Assembly (NCBI RefSeq): GCF_030376605.1
Contig: NZ_JARRAE010000001.1
Coordinates: 372,001-436,000, forward strand
Direction: 5' to 3'
Length of the DNA: 64,000 bases
From: Pseudochrobactrum sp. sp1633
Lineage (GTDB): Bacteria; Pseudomonadota; Alphaproteobacteria; Rhizobiales; Rhizobiaceae
A model generated the notes under the pieces. That model saw only the letters and a list, made by a program, of their open reading frames with translations. It was not told where the DNA came from and made no database searches. Position numbers and translations under genes: made by a program. Below, one piece after another: positions 47,172 to 54,101 of this stretch (position 1 is the first letter of the stretch; every line of letters starts with the position of its first letter).

Positions 47172-47211
47172 TCCCCCCGAAAGAACCTATGCCCTACGGG
47201 GGTGCTGTGGC

Positions 47212-47472
47212 TCATACAGGACCGATGCGGGGTATTGCCCCAGGCTGGGCATTCAAGAATGAAACCAATTCGCGTTGAGCTCTGCGTGCCTCGTGCTCGG
47301 TGGTAAACAGCCTTGATGAGGTCAGTTTCCCATTAAGGCGAACTGCCACCAGATGGGCCCCCCATGGCTCACATGGGACTGTCAGGCTTGTGCCGTCGAT
47401 CTCAACCGCGTGCCCTGTGACTGTCGCGATGATCGTCTGTATGCTGAATGTGGGGCCAAGGGGGGCGGTCAT
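47212..47472 (-). CDS. Satellite protein of unknown function, 86 aa
   Basis: Last gene of the 4-bp-overlap operon. MTAPLGPTFSIQTIIATVTG, then EPWGAHLVAVRLNGKLTSSRLF and an EARRAQRELVSFLN helix. No domain recognised; the overlap with the gene before it supports expression. Confidence 0.6.
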   Translation of the reverse strand: MTAPLGPTFSIQTIIATVTGHAVEIDGTSLTVPCEPWGAHLVAVRLNGKLTSSRLFTTEHEARRAQRELVSFLNAQPGAIPRIGPV

Positions 47473-47654
47473 GGCTGCAACCTCTCGCCTTCGGCTCTAG
47501 CCTCTGCCTGTCCCTCTATGGGCTCTGATATGGTGCCTGTTTGATTTTCTATGGTGGGTGGCCTTTTTCTCTGAAGGGGTGGCATGTCATTTTCACGGGC
47601 TACGAGCTGCATGGCGCAAGCAAATGTTCGGATGATGCTGCATGGCTGGGTCAT
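47469..47654 (-). CDS. Satellite protein of unknown function, 61 aa
   Basis: Short, with a polar, Pro/Glu-rich C-terminus (PPLQRKRPPTIENQTG). It overlaps both neighbours by 4 bp (ATGA), which is the main reason to consider it real. Confidence 0.5.
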   Translation of the reverse strand: MTQPCSIIRTFACAMQLVARENDMPPLQRKRPPTIENQTGTISEPIEGQAEARAEGERLQP

Positions 47655-47941
47655 GATGCACCTCCCGCTGTCTTGCGGTCGAATGACAGGACGCGGCTAT
47701 GTCCACGGGACAGGCAATCGAGTTCGGTGATCCGCTCATTCAGAGCTGACAGAAAATCATCTGCACGTTTGAAGGCTTCCCATCTCTTCAGTCCTGCTCT
47801 GGCGGCTTCTGAGATGATCTGTGTCTCAAGCTGTCGAATACGTTTTGCTCTGTGAGCTGGCCTTATTTTGCGGATCTCGGCAGCCTCTAGACGAATAATA
47901 ACCTCGTAATCATGCGGGAACATATGAATTATACATTTCAT
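47651..47941 (-). CDS. Satellite protein of unknown function, 96 aa
   Basis: Predicted mainly helical and basic: LEAAEIRKIRPAHRAKRIRQ and an AFKRADDFLSALNERITELD helix. Overlaps both neighbours by 4 bp. No domain recognised. Confidence 0.6.
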   Translation of the reverse strand: MKCIIHMFPHDYEVIIRLEAAEIRKIRPAHRAKRIRQLETQIISEAARAGLKRWEAFKRADDFLSALNERITELDCLSRGHSRVLSFDRKTAGGAS

Positions 47942-48771
47942 GCGATTGCCTCCATGTGCCTAGAGCCAAGTCCTGGACCATCAGTGCATTGTATAGACCT
48001 ATCAACCTGCACAACGATAACCGGATGAGTTATATGATTGGATGAAATCCCGCGAAGCGGTGTATTGTTATGTTCTCTGTTAAGTGACTCCCCACAGGAA
48101 CCTTCAAGGGTTCCTCCCAGGAACCTGTTGCTGTTTTGCAACGCATTAAATTGAGCGGCTTCTTCATTCCATTTATCGATCGGATTAAGCCTGTAAGCGG
48201 TGCCTCTAAGTGATCTTCGACTGACATTCACGGCGAGCTTTCGCTGCTCTTCAGGCAGGTTTTTAACTTTGACCGGGCTTAGAGCTCCAATCTCAAATGA
48301 GCGACGGAGTGCCTTGCCAAAGTTTGAACCTCGGGAGTATCCAAGCTCTGCAGCAATGCGCTCCTGCGACGGCCATGCATAGCGGTGCTGATGATTTATG
48401 TGCGACCAGATACGCAGTGCGGCGATCTTTTCGTGTGCGGTCATTTCTGGATGAATGATAATGCTATCGTGCCATTGCTTGAGCACAGCATAGCCAGAGG
48501 CCACCTGTTGCTTCTCAAACTTGCGAACAATCTTGATTATTTGACCTTGATCGAGCCCGGATTGCTCAGCGAAAGTGTTAACATCCCAGCGAAGGAACTG
48601 CTCAGCATCAAAACCCGGCTGTTGGAAAAGCTGGTGCAGCTTAGCCTGCGCTAAATCTTGTGGGCTTGCCTGATCAGAGTAGCCCTGATACATTTCGGAT
48701 TGATTGAACTTGCTATCTGCCTCTGCTCCGGCTGCTACCGGGCAGGGGCGTTTCTTTGCGGTGGCGGTCAT
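47938..48771 (-). CDS. Putative satellite replication protein with winged helix, 277 aa
   Basis: The middle part has a helix-turn-helix of initiator/primosomal type: AHEKIAALRIWSHINHQHRYAWPSQERIAAELGYSRGSNFGKALRR. The N-terminal third is Gln-rich. The C-terminal part loses recognisable structure and carries a DNA repeat cluster (48096-48125). By position (after AlpA, before TerS) it corresponds to the replication gene of PICIs. It could instead be only a regulator. Confidence 0.6.
   Translation of the reverse strand: MTATAKKRPCPVAAGAEADSKFNQSEMYQGYSDQASPQDLAQAKLHQLFQQPGFDAEQFLRWDVNTFAEQSGLDQGQIIKIVRKFEKQQVASGYAVLKQWHDSIIIHPEMTAHEKIAALRIWSHINHQHRYAWPSQERIAAELGYSRGSNFGKALRRSFEIGALSPVKVKNLPEEQRKLAVNVSRRSLRGTAYRLNPIDKWNEEAAQFNALQNSNRFLGGTLEGSCGESLNREHNNTPLRGISSNHITHPVIVVQVDRSIQCTDGPGLGSRHMEAIA
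48096..48125. repeat. Triple AGGAACC repeat inside the putative replication gene
   Basis: AGGAACC at 48096-48102, inverted GGTTCCT at 48109-48115, direct again at 48119-48125. The first two form a hairpin with a 6-nt loop. It could be an iteron-like origin within the replication gene (inference). Confidence 0.45.
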
Positions 48772-49031
48772 ATGCGAGCCCCCCGTTTCTTGGCAATGAG
48801 GTCATTCAAAAGTTCTTCCGCTTGCCAATCACACAAACCCGGACCCGCGATCAGCGTACCGTATGTGTTGCAGTCTATTGTCCAGCCCCCAGTCGCAAGA
48901 CGAGTTTTGCTCGCATATAATCCGAGGCGCTGGGCCTTCCGGCGAATGCGCATTTCTGTGGCAACCTGACCGCGCCGGCCTTTCTCGTTGAAGTTCAGCA
49001 ATGTGGATTTCGAGAGGTGGGGCGTTCTCAT
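48768..49031 (-). CDS. Satellite protein of unknown function, 87 aa
   Basis: Basic N-terminus (GRRGQVATEMRIRRKAQRLG) then a more polar half ending CDWQAEELLNDLIAKKRGARI. Overlaps both neighbours by 4 bp. No domain recognised. Confidence 0.6.
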   Translation of the reverse strand: MRTPHLSKSTLLNFNEKGRRGQVATEMRIRRKAQRLGLYASKTRLATGGWTIDCNTYGTLIAGPGLCDWQAEELLNDLIAKKRGARI

Positions 49032-49237
49032 CGGGCTTCTCCTTCCGACAACTCGCAGACGCGGCGTTCCATATCGCGAGCGAGCAAGTGAATTCGCTCG
49101 GCGTGTTTCGCCGAAATGATGATGACTTGCTGGCCGTTGAGGTCTGAGACGATGCTCAGGTGATCACTCACGAGATTCCCTATAAGCCCGGATACGGTCT
49201 TGAGATCTTCTATGCGCTCGACGTGATTGAGGGTCAT
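49028..49237 (-). CDS. Satellite protein of unknown function, 69 aa
   Basis: MTLNHVERIEDLKTVSGLIG, then NGQQVIIISAKHAERIHLLA: one short strand-helix unit, mostly acidic. Overlaps both neighbours by 4 bp. No domain recognised. Confidence 0.6.
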   Translation of the reverse strand: MTLNHVERIEDLKTVSGLIGNLVSDHLSIVSDLNGQQVIIISAKHAERIHLLARDMERRVCELSEGEAR

Positions 49238-49476
49238 CGGGCCGCCCTCACTTCACGGGCTGCAGGGTCAACGATGCGACTGCGGGCGAACTCAACAAGC
49301 CATTCGCGGCGGTAGAACACGCGACGGCCAATTTTGAGAAACCGGGGGCCTTTGGATTGGGTGCGCCACACGGTTAACGTGCGTGGCACGAGCTTCAAAA
49401 GATCTGCTGCTTCTTCTTCGGAGAGAAGGCCGTCTAGATCGTCGAAGTGTTCTGTACTACTATTTGGGGTGTTCAT
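49234..49476 (-). CDS. AlpA/Xis-like helix-turn-helix regulator, 80 aa
   Basis: EEEAADLLKLVPRTLTVWRTQ is the first part of a MerR-like HTH, then KGPRFLKIGRRVFYRREWLV as wing: the excisionase/AlpA family. In satellites AlpA switches on excision and replication. It is the first gene of a seven-gene operon with 4-bp overlaps down to 47212. Its ribosome site (AAAGGA) is inside a long hairpin (49483-49532). Confidence 0.8.
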   Translation of the reverse strand: MNTPNSSTEHFDDLDGLLSEEEAADLLKLVPRTLTVWRTQSKGPRFLKIGRRVFYRREWLVEFARSRIVDPAAREVRAAR

Positions 49477-49482
49477 TGTTTA

Positions 49483-49532
49483 GCATCCTTTAGTTGTTAT
49501 TCGTGAAGAACCTCGAATAACAACTAAGATGC
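49483..49532 (-). promoter_or_regulatory. Long hairpin over the ribosome site of the AlpA operon
   Basis: 14-bp perfect arms TTAGTTGTTATTCG/CGAATAACAACTAA with 10-nt loop, extended by GCATC/GATGC across a 2-nt bulge. On the mRNA the descending arm contains CTAAAGGATGC, the likely ribosome site, 8-14 bases before the AlpA start. Confidence 0.6.
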
Positions 49533-49680
49533 CTTAAACATGCTGTGACCAACCAGAAGATTCGTAAATATTAGCTTTGGCAAATTTCATATTTGATGAA
49601 ATTATATTGGTCAGATATTGATTTTATTGAGCATAAATCCTGTGGATAACTTTCGACTTGTATTGCTTATCTAATAACTA

Positions 49681-49696
49681 AATACGTTGCGTATTG
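49681..49696. promoter_or_regulatory. Palindromic operator AATACG-TTG-CGTATT
   Basis: Same 6-bp arms as at 43650-43664. It lies between the AlpA operon promoter and the end of the integrase gene; a degenerate copy TATACG-TTT-CGTACT follows and overlaps the integrase stop. My position here may be off by one base. Confidence 0.6.
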
Positions 49697-49701
49697 TATT
49701 T

Positions 49702-50934
49702 CTATACGTTTCGTACTTTCCGAGGCTTGCTTGGTGACGTTGTTGCTTGCTTCCGGATAGGTGTTGCACCTTGTTTTTCGACTGCTCCAGCCATTGCTGC
49801 GGCCATGCGGTCGCCAACATCCTGCGATGCTTTCGAAGCTGGGGCGTCAGTTAGATGGACATATCTCTGAGTTGTGGCGGCCACGGTGTGCCCGAGCAGA
49901 GCGCCAATCATCGGCAGGTTATGACCAGCCAAGGCGGCTTCAGACGCGAACGTGTGACGTGCATCGTATAGCCTCACGTCATCTAGTCCGGCCAATTTGC
50001 GAACATCACCCCAAGAGTTTGTGAGGCGGGCCATTGGCTTGTTTTTGTCACGACCAGCGAAGACGAACTTGCCAAACCGCGGCATGGCGGTCATCACCGT
50101 CCAAGCGGCGAGATTTGTATAAAGGATCCTCTGTCGATTTGCCTTAGAGTCCGGCAGGACGACACGTTGCCGGTCATGGTCTAGGTGCGTCCATTCGATG
50201 GCGGTGATCTCGGCAGGGCGGGCACCGGTCAGAATGGCGAAGCGCAATGCCCCAGCTATCCAGACGGATATTTTTTGGTCGCCCTCAGCCTTTTGGATGG
50301 CGACAAAGACACGCTCCAGCTCTTGGGGCGACATAATCCTCTCGCGTTGGGTCTCTCGGTAACGCTTAATACCTGCGGTGATACCTGAGTGATCATTGAA
50401 CGCACAGATTGTGCTCAGCGTGGTCAGGTAATAGTTCGCCCTGCGCTTGGTCGCGGACATGGCTGCATGAAGCTCCAGGGCGTCGGCTTTGCTGATGCTC
50501 TCCAGAGATCGGCCTGTGAAACGTTCTTTCAGAGCATCCGATATTTTTTCGTAATCTCGGATCGTCAGAGGTTTCAGTTTTGTGCGGACATGCAGATTGA
50601 GCCAACGCTCGACAGCGTCGGCAAAACTGAGGGGTGGGGTTGCTTCCGGCTCTTCGGAGCGGATCTCCCGCCGTGGGTCACTACCTTGACTCATATCGAG
50701 CAGGAGCTTACGGGCCTCGTCTCGAGCTTTCAGAACTGAGATATCAGGGAACCGGCCAATGGTGACGCGAAGCCCTTTTCCGGCTACCCGACGTTGGGCA
50801 ATGAAAATCTTAGAGCCTGATTTCGTCGTCCGGATGCCGAACCCCTTCACGAGGTCGTCAAAAATGATTCTGTCTTTGCCGTCTATCGGCAGATCCTTGA
50901 CAAACTCGGCTGTCAGTCGAACTTGAGTCCCCAC
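49702..50934 (-). CDS. Tyrosine integrase of the satellite, 410 aa
   Basis: N-terminal arm-binding domain of DUF4102 type (LVKGFGIRTTKSGSKIFIAQRRV, LRVTIGRFPDISVLKARDEARKLL), core-binding domain, then the catalytic domain: Arg in AILTGARPAEITAIEW, Arg in YDARHTFAS, His in LLGHTVAATTQ and Tyr in QRYVHL. The first His of the usual HxLR box is Tyr here (LYDAR). Start is GTG at 50934. Located at the right end, 145 bp from attR. Confidence 0.93.
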   Translation of the reverse strand: MGTQVRLTAEFVKDLPIDGKDRIIFDDLVKGFGIRTTKSGSKIFIAQRRVAGKGLRVTIGRFPDISVLKARDEARKLLLDMSQGSDPRREIRSEEPEATPPLSFADAVERWLNLHVRTKLKPLTIRDYEKISDALKERFTGRSLESISKADALELHAAMSATKRRANYYLTTLSTICAFNDHSGITAGIKRYRETQRERIMSPQELERVFVAIQKAEGDQKISVWIAGALRFAILTGARPAEITAIEWTHLDHDRQRVVLPDSKANRQRILYTNLAAWTVMTAMPRFGKFVFAGRDKNKPMARLTNSWGDVRKLAGLDDVRLYDARHTFASEAALAGHNLPMIGALLGHTVAATTQRYVHLTDAPASKASQDVGDRMAAAMAGAVEKQGATPIRKQATTSPSKPRKVRNV

Positions 50935-50951
50935 GTCCTTTGCACCTCCAT

Positions 50952-50961
50952 TGAGTCACCA
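50952..50961 (-). promoter_or_regulatory. Inverted TGGTGACTCA (candidate arm site, right end)
   Basis: Exact reverse complement of the repeats at 40502-40522, just upstream of the integrase start; followed by AATACATTTTGAATGT as at the left end. Confidence 0.5.
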
Positions 50962-51078
50962 GGAATACATTTTGAATGTGTTTTTCATAAAGGTGCAAGG
51001 AACTTTGGTCAATCTAAATGCTTGCAAATAAAGGGTTTCAGTGTAGTCCCGAACCCTCCCTAATAGCCCCCTTGGAGC

Positions 51079-51122
51079 CTGCAAATCCTTGCACCCCGGT
51101 TCGATTCCGGGCGAGGCCTCCA
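51079..51122 (+). repeat. attR: displaced 3' half of a tRNA-Cys gene
   Basis: 44 bp from the anticodon loop to CCA. It differs from the intact tRNA-Cys (40396-40439) at six positions, all in the T stem (CCCGG/CCGGG instead of GGGGG/CCCTC), so pairing is kept. It is probably attL of the neighbouring prophage as well. Confidence 0.85.
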
Positions 51123-51241
51123 TCTAAATTCTAAGCATTTGTTATATATGATTTATTTTGCTTAAATCCCTTACTAATGAACGAGGTGAGGGCAAAGTGC
51201 GTATATAATCTCTGAATTTCTATCATGAAAAACAATGAAAT

Positions 51242-51269
51242 AAAAAAGCCAGCTAGAGAATTAGCTGGC
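51242..51269 (-). terminator. Intrinsic terminator of the prophage integrase gene
   Basis: 8-bp stem GCCAGCTA/TAGCTGGC with 6-nt loop; six T follow on the minus strand. Confidence 0.9.
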
Positions 51270-51293
51270 ATTTATGGTTGTAAAATTCCATTT

Positions 51294-52382
51294 TTAATCG
51301 GCTTGTTTTTTATTTTTTCTTCTTGAGCGGGTGAGAGCGATTTCACTCTCAATCTGGTCTGCAACGCGTCTGGAGTTTTTAATGCCTAGGCGCACTCTGT
51401 CTGCGCCTTTGGTGTAAAGTTCTGCCTGTTTAACATTTGACCAGCCATATTGTGCCATTAGCTCATGTGTGGCTGCACCGGCTTCTGCAGATAGAGTTGC
51501 AGAAAGTTTGCGCAACCCGTGTGCGCTTTTCTTGATGCCGGCATCATTACATCTGTCTCTGAACCAGTTTCCAAAACTGGCAACTTCAAATGCATTACCA
51601 GCTTCACTGATGAGGAATGTGTTGATTCCGGTTTCAGTAACGGAAATCACATCCAGCAACGCCTTAGGAAACTCTACGGTAATCTGGGAACCGGTTTTTT
51701 GAGTTTTAATGCTGAAAATATTGCCGCGCATGTGCTGGCGGCCAGCGCGCACAACGTCAGATCGACGCAATCCGGTATGCAGTAACAATTCTACCGCAAG
51801 ACGAGCTTTGGTCCCTACTGGCCATCGATCATAGAACTGTAGCAGATCTTCCATTGTCCAGGGCGCGAAACCAACGGTTTTGTATTTTAACGGCAATACG
51901 CCTGCAGTTGGATCAATGGTCACATAATCATTTTGGAGTGCCCAGCTGAAGAGACCTCGCATTGCTTTCAGGAAGTGATTAGCTTGGGCAGGCGTGTCAG
52001 CTCGTGCTTCAAGAGCCATAACCATCGAGCGGCGGTCAATTGCTGTGTAGCGGGTATTATTGGAGCGTTTGATTGCCTCAATAAAAATGTTCTCTCGTTG
52101 GCGCTGTGTTGCAATCGAAAATGCTCTCCATGTGGAACTTTCACGATACCGGTCAATAAGCCATCGCAAGCTATAGGGCTGGGTAGGAATACCACGCGGG
52201 GCTTCTTCGATTTTATAGCCCATTACAGCTTGCTTGTAGCCTTCTTTGAATTCCCGTGAGTTCACATCATCGGGCAGACGCACGCGTAAACCTTTCCCGA
52301 TCCGGTAAAAATATTTCACTTTGCCGTGTCTGCTCACTTCACGCACAACATGAGGTGGGAGTTTACGTCTCAGTTTGGTCAT
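51294..52382 (-). CDS. Tyrosine integrase of the prophage, 362 aa
   Basis: Tyrosine recombinase with SAM-like core-binding domain (about 60-160) and catalytic domain: Arg in LLLHTGLRRSDVVRA, HGLR in KKSAHGLRKLSATLSAEAG, Trp in MAQYGWSN (at the usual His/Trp place) and Tyr in AELYTKGAD. It differs clearly from the satellite integrase, although both elements appear to use tRNA-Cys. Its 3' end faces the att site. Confidence 0.93.
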   Translation of the reverse strand: MTKLRRKLPPHVVREVSRHGKVKYFYRIGKGLRVRLPDDVNSREFKEGYKQAVMGYKIEEAPRGIPTQPYSLRWLIDRYRESSTWRAFSIATQRQRENIFIEAIKRSNNTRYTAIDRRSMVMALEARADTPAQANHFLKAMRGLFSWALQNDYVTIDPTAGVLPLKYKTVGFAPWTMEDLLQFYDRWPVGTKARLAVELLLHTGLRRSDVVRAGRQHMRGNIFSIKTQKTGSQITVEFPKALLDVISVTETGINTFLISEAGNAFEVASFGNWFRDRCNDAGIKKSAHGLRKLSATLSAEAGAATHELMAQYGWSNVKQAELYTKGADRVRLGIKNSRRVADQIESEIALTRSRRKNKKQAD

Positions 52383-52570
52383 TACAGCCGCACTATATTT
52401 TTATGTTCAATCAAATGAGGATAGGTATCTGTGAGTGGTGCAGGTTGCACTGATAAAGAGCCGTCAGCTTCTAGGCGCACACTCACGCCCTGCTCTTTGG
52501 CAATGATCGCTGCACTGCGGATTTGCGCGCGGGTGTAACGCATTTTCTCTCTTTCGGCTTTGTGATCCAT
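52382..52570 (-). CDS. Small prophage protein, 62 aa, unknown function
   Basis: Contains RYTRAQIRSAAIIAKEQGVSV, a possible HTH-like helix pair, and overlaps the integrase start by one base. A strong GGAGGTGAG lies 5 bases before the ATG. It might be an excisionase-like factor by position next to int; no clear motif. Confidence 0.6.
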   Translation of the reverse strand: MDHKAEREKMRYTRAQIRSAAIIAKEQGVSVRLEADGSLSVQPAPLTDTYPHLIEHKNIVRL

Positions 52571-52572
52571 GC

Positions 52573-53346
52573 TTACTCACCTCCCTGTGCCAAAGCGGCA
52601 CGCATTCCCGGCCATTGTCTGATTAATAGATCGGCCGGTATCTCCGCTTTTCGTGACATTTGCTTCATGAAGAACGACCGGTTAAGGCTGGCGCATTGAT
52701 GCTTCAGCGATCGAAACCATTCCGGATTCGCGTATCGCGCTTTATGAGCGCCCTGATCTGTTTCTCCACCGGTGATAATCCAGTCCGGCGCGTGCGCATC
52801 CAGTCGTATAGGACTGAGCAGGGGTTCGAAGCTGCCAAAGGTGAATACAGGCTCCCGCCGCTCCTTTACCTCCTTAAGCTTCCAGTTATCCCGATCGTAT
52901 TCCTCTTGGTTCGCAATGGTCGCGCCGATCGCCACATTATTCGGCAGAAGAGGGTTGCCGCGCATTGGATCTGTCATTTTGATAACATTGCCAATGCGCT
53001 TAGTCAGCAGCAGCCACGTAAGGTTCGGTGTTGCCTCGATCAGCTTAAACAGATCTCGCCGCCAAAGGTCATCAACTTCATTGTCGAACACATCGGCAAG
53101 TGATGCGCAAAACACGAATGACGCGCCGGTTAGGCCAGATGCTGCTTTGTCCCATGCCAAAGGCTTGCGCCAATTGCTTTCGCTGGTGCGTCGCCTGTCT
53201 TCGCCGGCACCCCATTCAACACGACCGAGACGATTTGCCATGAGGTTTTCAGCATAGCAGCCGTCACATGCAGGGGAAACTTTGGTACAACCAATCCACG
53301 GATTGAACGTGTGATCAGTCCATTCGATTCTACTGTTTTCAGCCAT
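52573..53346 (-). CDS. DUF5131 (phage Gp37/Gp68-type) protein, 257 aa
   Basis: Starts AENSRIEWTDHTFNPWIGCTKVSPACDGCYAE: the N-terminal Cys cluster (CTKVSPACDGC) and the WxxNPWxGC pattern are typical of the Gp37/Gp68 family found in phages. The family has a radical-SAM-like look, but its activity is not known to me. AGGAG lies 9 bases before ATG 53346; an ATG at 53352 is the alternative. Part of the leftward early operon. Confidence 0.8.
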   Translation of the reverse strand: MAENSRIEWTDHTFNPWIGCTKVSPACDGCYAENLMANRLGRVEWGAGEDRRRTSESNWRKPLAWDKAASGLTGASFVFCASLADVFDNEVDDLWRRDLFKLIEATPNLTWLLLTKRIGNVIKMTDPMRGNPLLPNNVAIGATIANQEEYDRDNWKLKEVKERREPVFTFGSFEPLLSPIRLDAHAPDWIITGGETDQGAHKARYANPEWFRSLKHQCASLNRSFFMKQMSRKAEIPADLLIRQWPGMRAALAQGGE

Positions 53347-53581
53347 TACCATAATCTCCTTGCGCCAAGGCTGTGCGGCCTGAGAGGCTTAATACACATG
53401 GATACTGGTTAAGCGTGTCGTTACGCTGCCCCCATGTAGCCAAACCCATTGCAATTAAACGTCCAACAACCTGAGGGCTTGCGACATTTATACGCCATGC
53501 TGCATACCCATGATTTGCGCGGTAGACCTCACCGTTATCGATCAGTAAAAGCGTTTCCTTCTGTGCGATTGTCAGTTTCAC
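53339..53581 (-). CDS. Small prophage protein, 80 aa, unknown function
   Basis: LTIAQKETLLLIDNGEVYRA and VVGRLIAMGLATW suggest a compact winged-helix-like fold. It overlaps both neighbours (4 bp with the gene before it, 8 bp with DUF5131), indicating one coupled operon. Confidence 0.6.
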   Translation of the reverse strand: MKLTIAQKETLLLIDNGEVYRANHGYAAWRINVASPQVVGRLIAMGLATWGQRNDTLNQYPCVLSLSGRTALAQGDYGNG

Positions 53582-53778
53582 TTGCCTGCCTCCAATAGTG
53601 CTGCATGGCCTGTGAATAGCTGGGAGAGAGCTGTTTTTGCGGCCTTATAAACGGACAAAATCAAATATTTGTAGCAAGATTGGCGGTGATGAATCGCGCT
53701 GGAACGCGATCCATCACCTCTCATTCCTTCATGGAAACAGCACAAAGGAACGGTCTGAATGAATAGAAATCTTGTCAT
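53578..53778 (-). CDS. Doubtful small prophage ORF, 66 aa
   Basis: It overlaps both neighbours by 4 bp, which speaks for translation. The sequence is unusual (Cys- and His-rich) and is largely taken up by a perfect RNA hairpin at 53685-53718, which speaks for a non-coding role. I keep it with low confidence. Confidence 0.4.
   Translation of the reverse strand: MTRFLFIQTVPLCCFHEGMRGDGSRSSAIHHRQSCYKYLILSVYKAAKTALSQLFTGHAALLEAGK
53685..53718 (-). other. Strong RNA hairpin in the early leftward transcript
   Basis: On the minus strand GGTGATGG-ATCGCG pairs with CGCGAT-TCATCACC over 14 bp (one G-U) with a TTCCAG loop. No T tract, so not an ordinary terminator. Confidence 0.55.
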
Positions 53779-53981
53779 GGCCGCACTAACTCAAACAGGT
53801 CGTTTGGCTGGCAGTTTAATATCTGGCATAATGTAGCCATCTGCTTGTAGGAAATGGATTTGGACTTGCCATTTATGAGCAAGGAGACATTTGGCTCCGT
53901 GATATTGAGCAGTGGTGCCAATTGGCGGCCGCGGATGCCTGCTTGAGCCATACGAGCTTTGATATTGACCTTAATTTGCAT
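53775..53981 (-). CDS. XRE-family HTH protein, 68 aa
   Basis: Almost only a Cro/C1-type HTH: IKARMAQAGIRGRQLAPLLN, then ITEPNVSLLINGKSKSISYK. First recognisable regulator of the leftward operon; could be Cro-like or control of the integrase operon. Confidence 0.8.
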   Translation of the reverse strand: MQIKVNIKARMAQAGIRGRQLAPLLNITEPNVSLLINGKSKSISYKQMATLCQILNCQPNDLFELVRP

Positions 53982-54101
53982 GCAAGTTCTCCTTCTGCCG
54001 GAGGGTGCGGCAGTTGTGGCAGTGTCAGATTGTTGGGGTGGCTTAGTCAGGTTCGGTTCTGCAATTCAGAATAATCTGAATGATTGCCGTTTCTAAGTCG
54101 C

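Larger units (their letters stand above)
40396..51093. mobile_element. 10.7-kb phage-satellite-like island in tRNA-Cys (PICI-like, with own capsid and tape measure)
   Basis: Seen: direct repeats at both ends, an integrase at the right end, an AlpA/Xis-like gene heading a coupled operon, a replication-like protein, a Nu1-type small terminase, a protease-capsid fusion, a head-completion-like protein and a tape-measure protein. Absent: large terminase, portal, tail tube, baseplate, holin/lysin. Known: PICIs share integrase, AlpA, Rep, TerS and 10-15 kb size; capsid-forming PICIs carry capsid genes. Inference: a satellite that depends on a helper for terminase, portal and tail. A decayed prophage is the alternative, but the ORFs are intact and tightly packed. 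Confidence 0.75.

Noticed and set aside
40396-51093. Gene transfer agent instead of satellite
   Set aside because: GTAs have no integrase or att repeats and encode portal, TerL and full tail modules, which are absent here.
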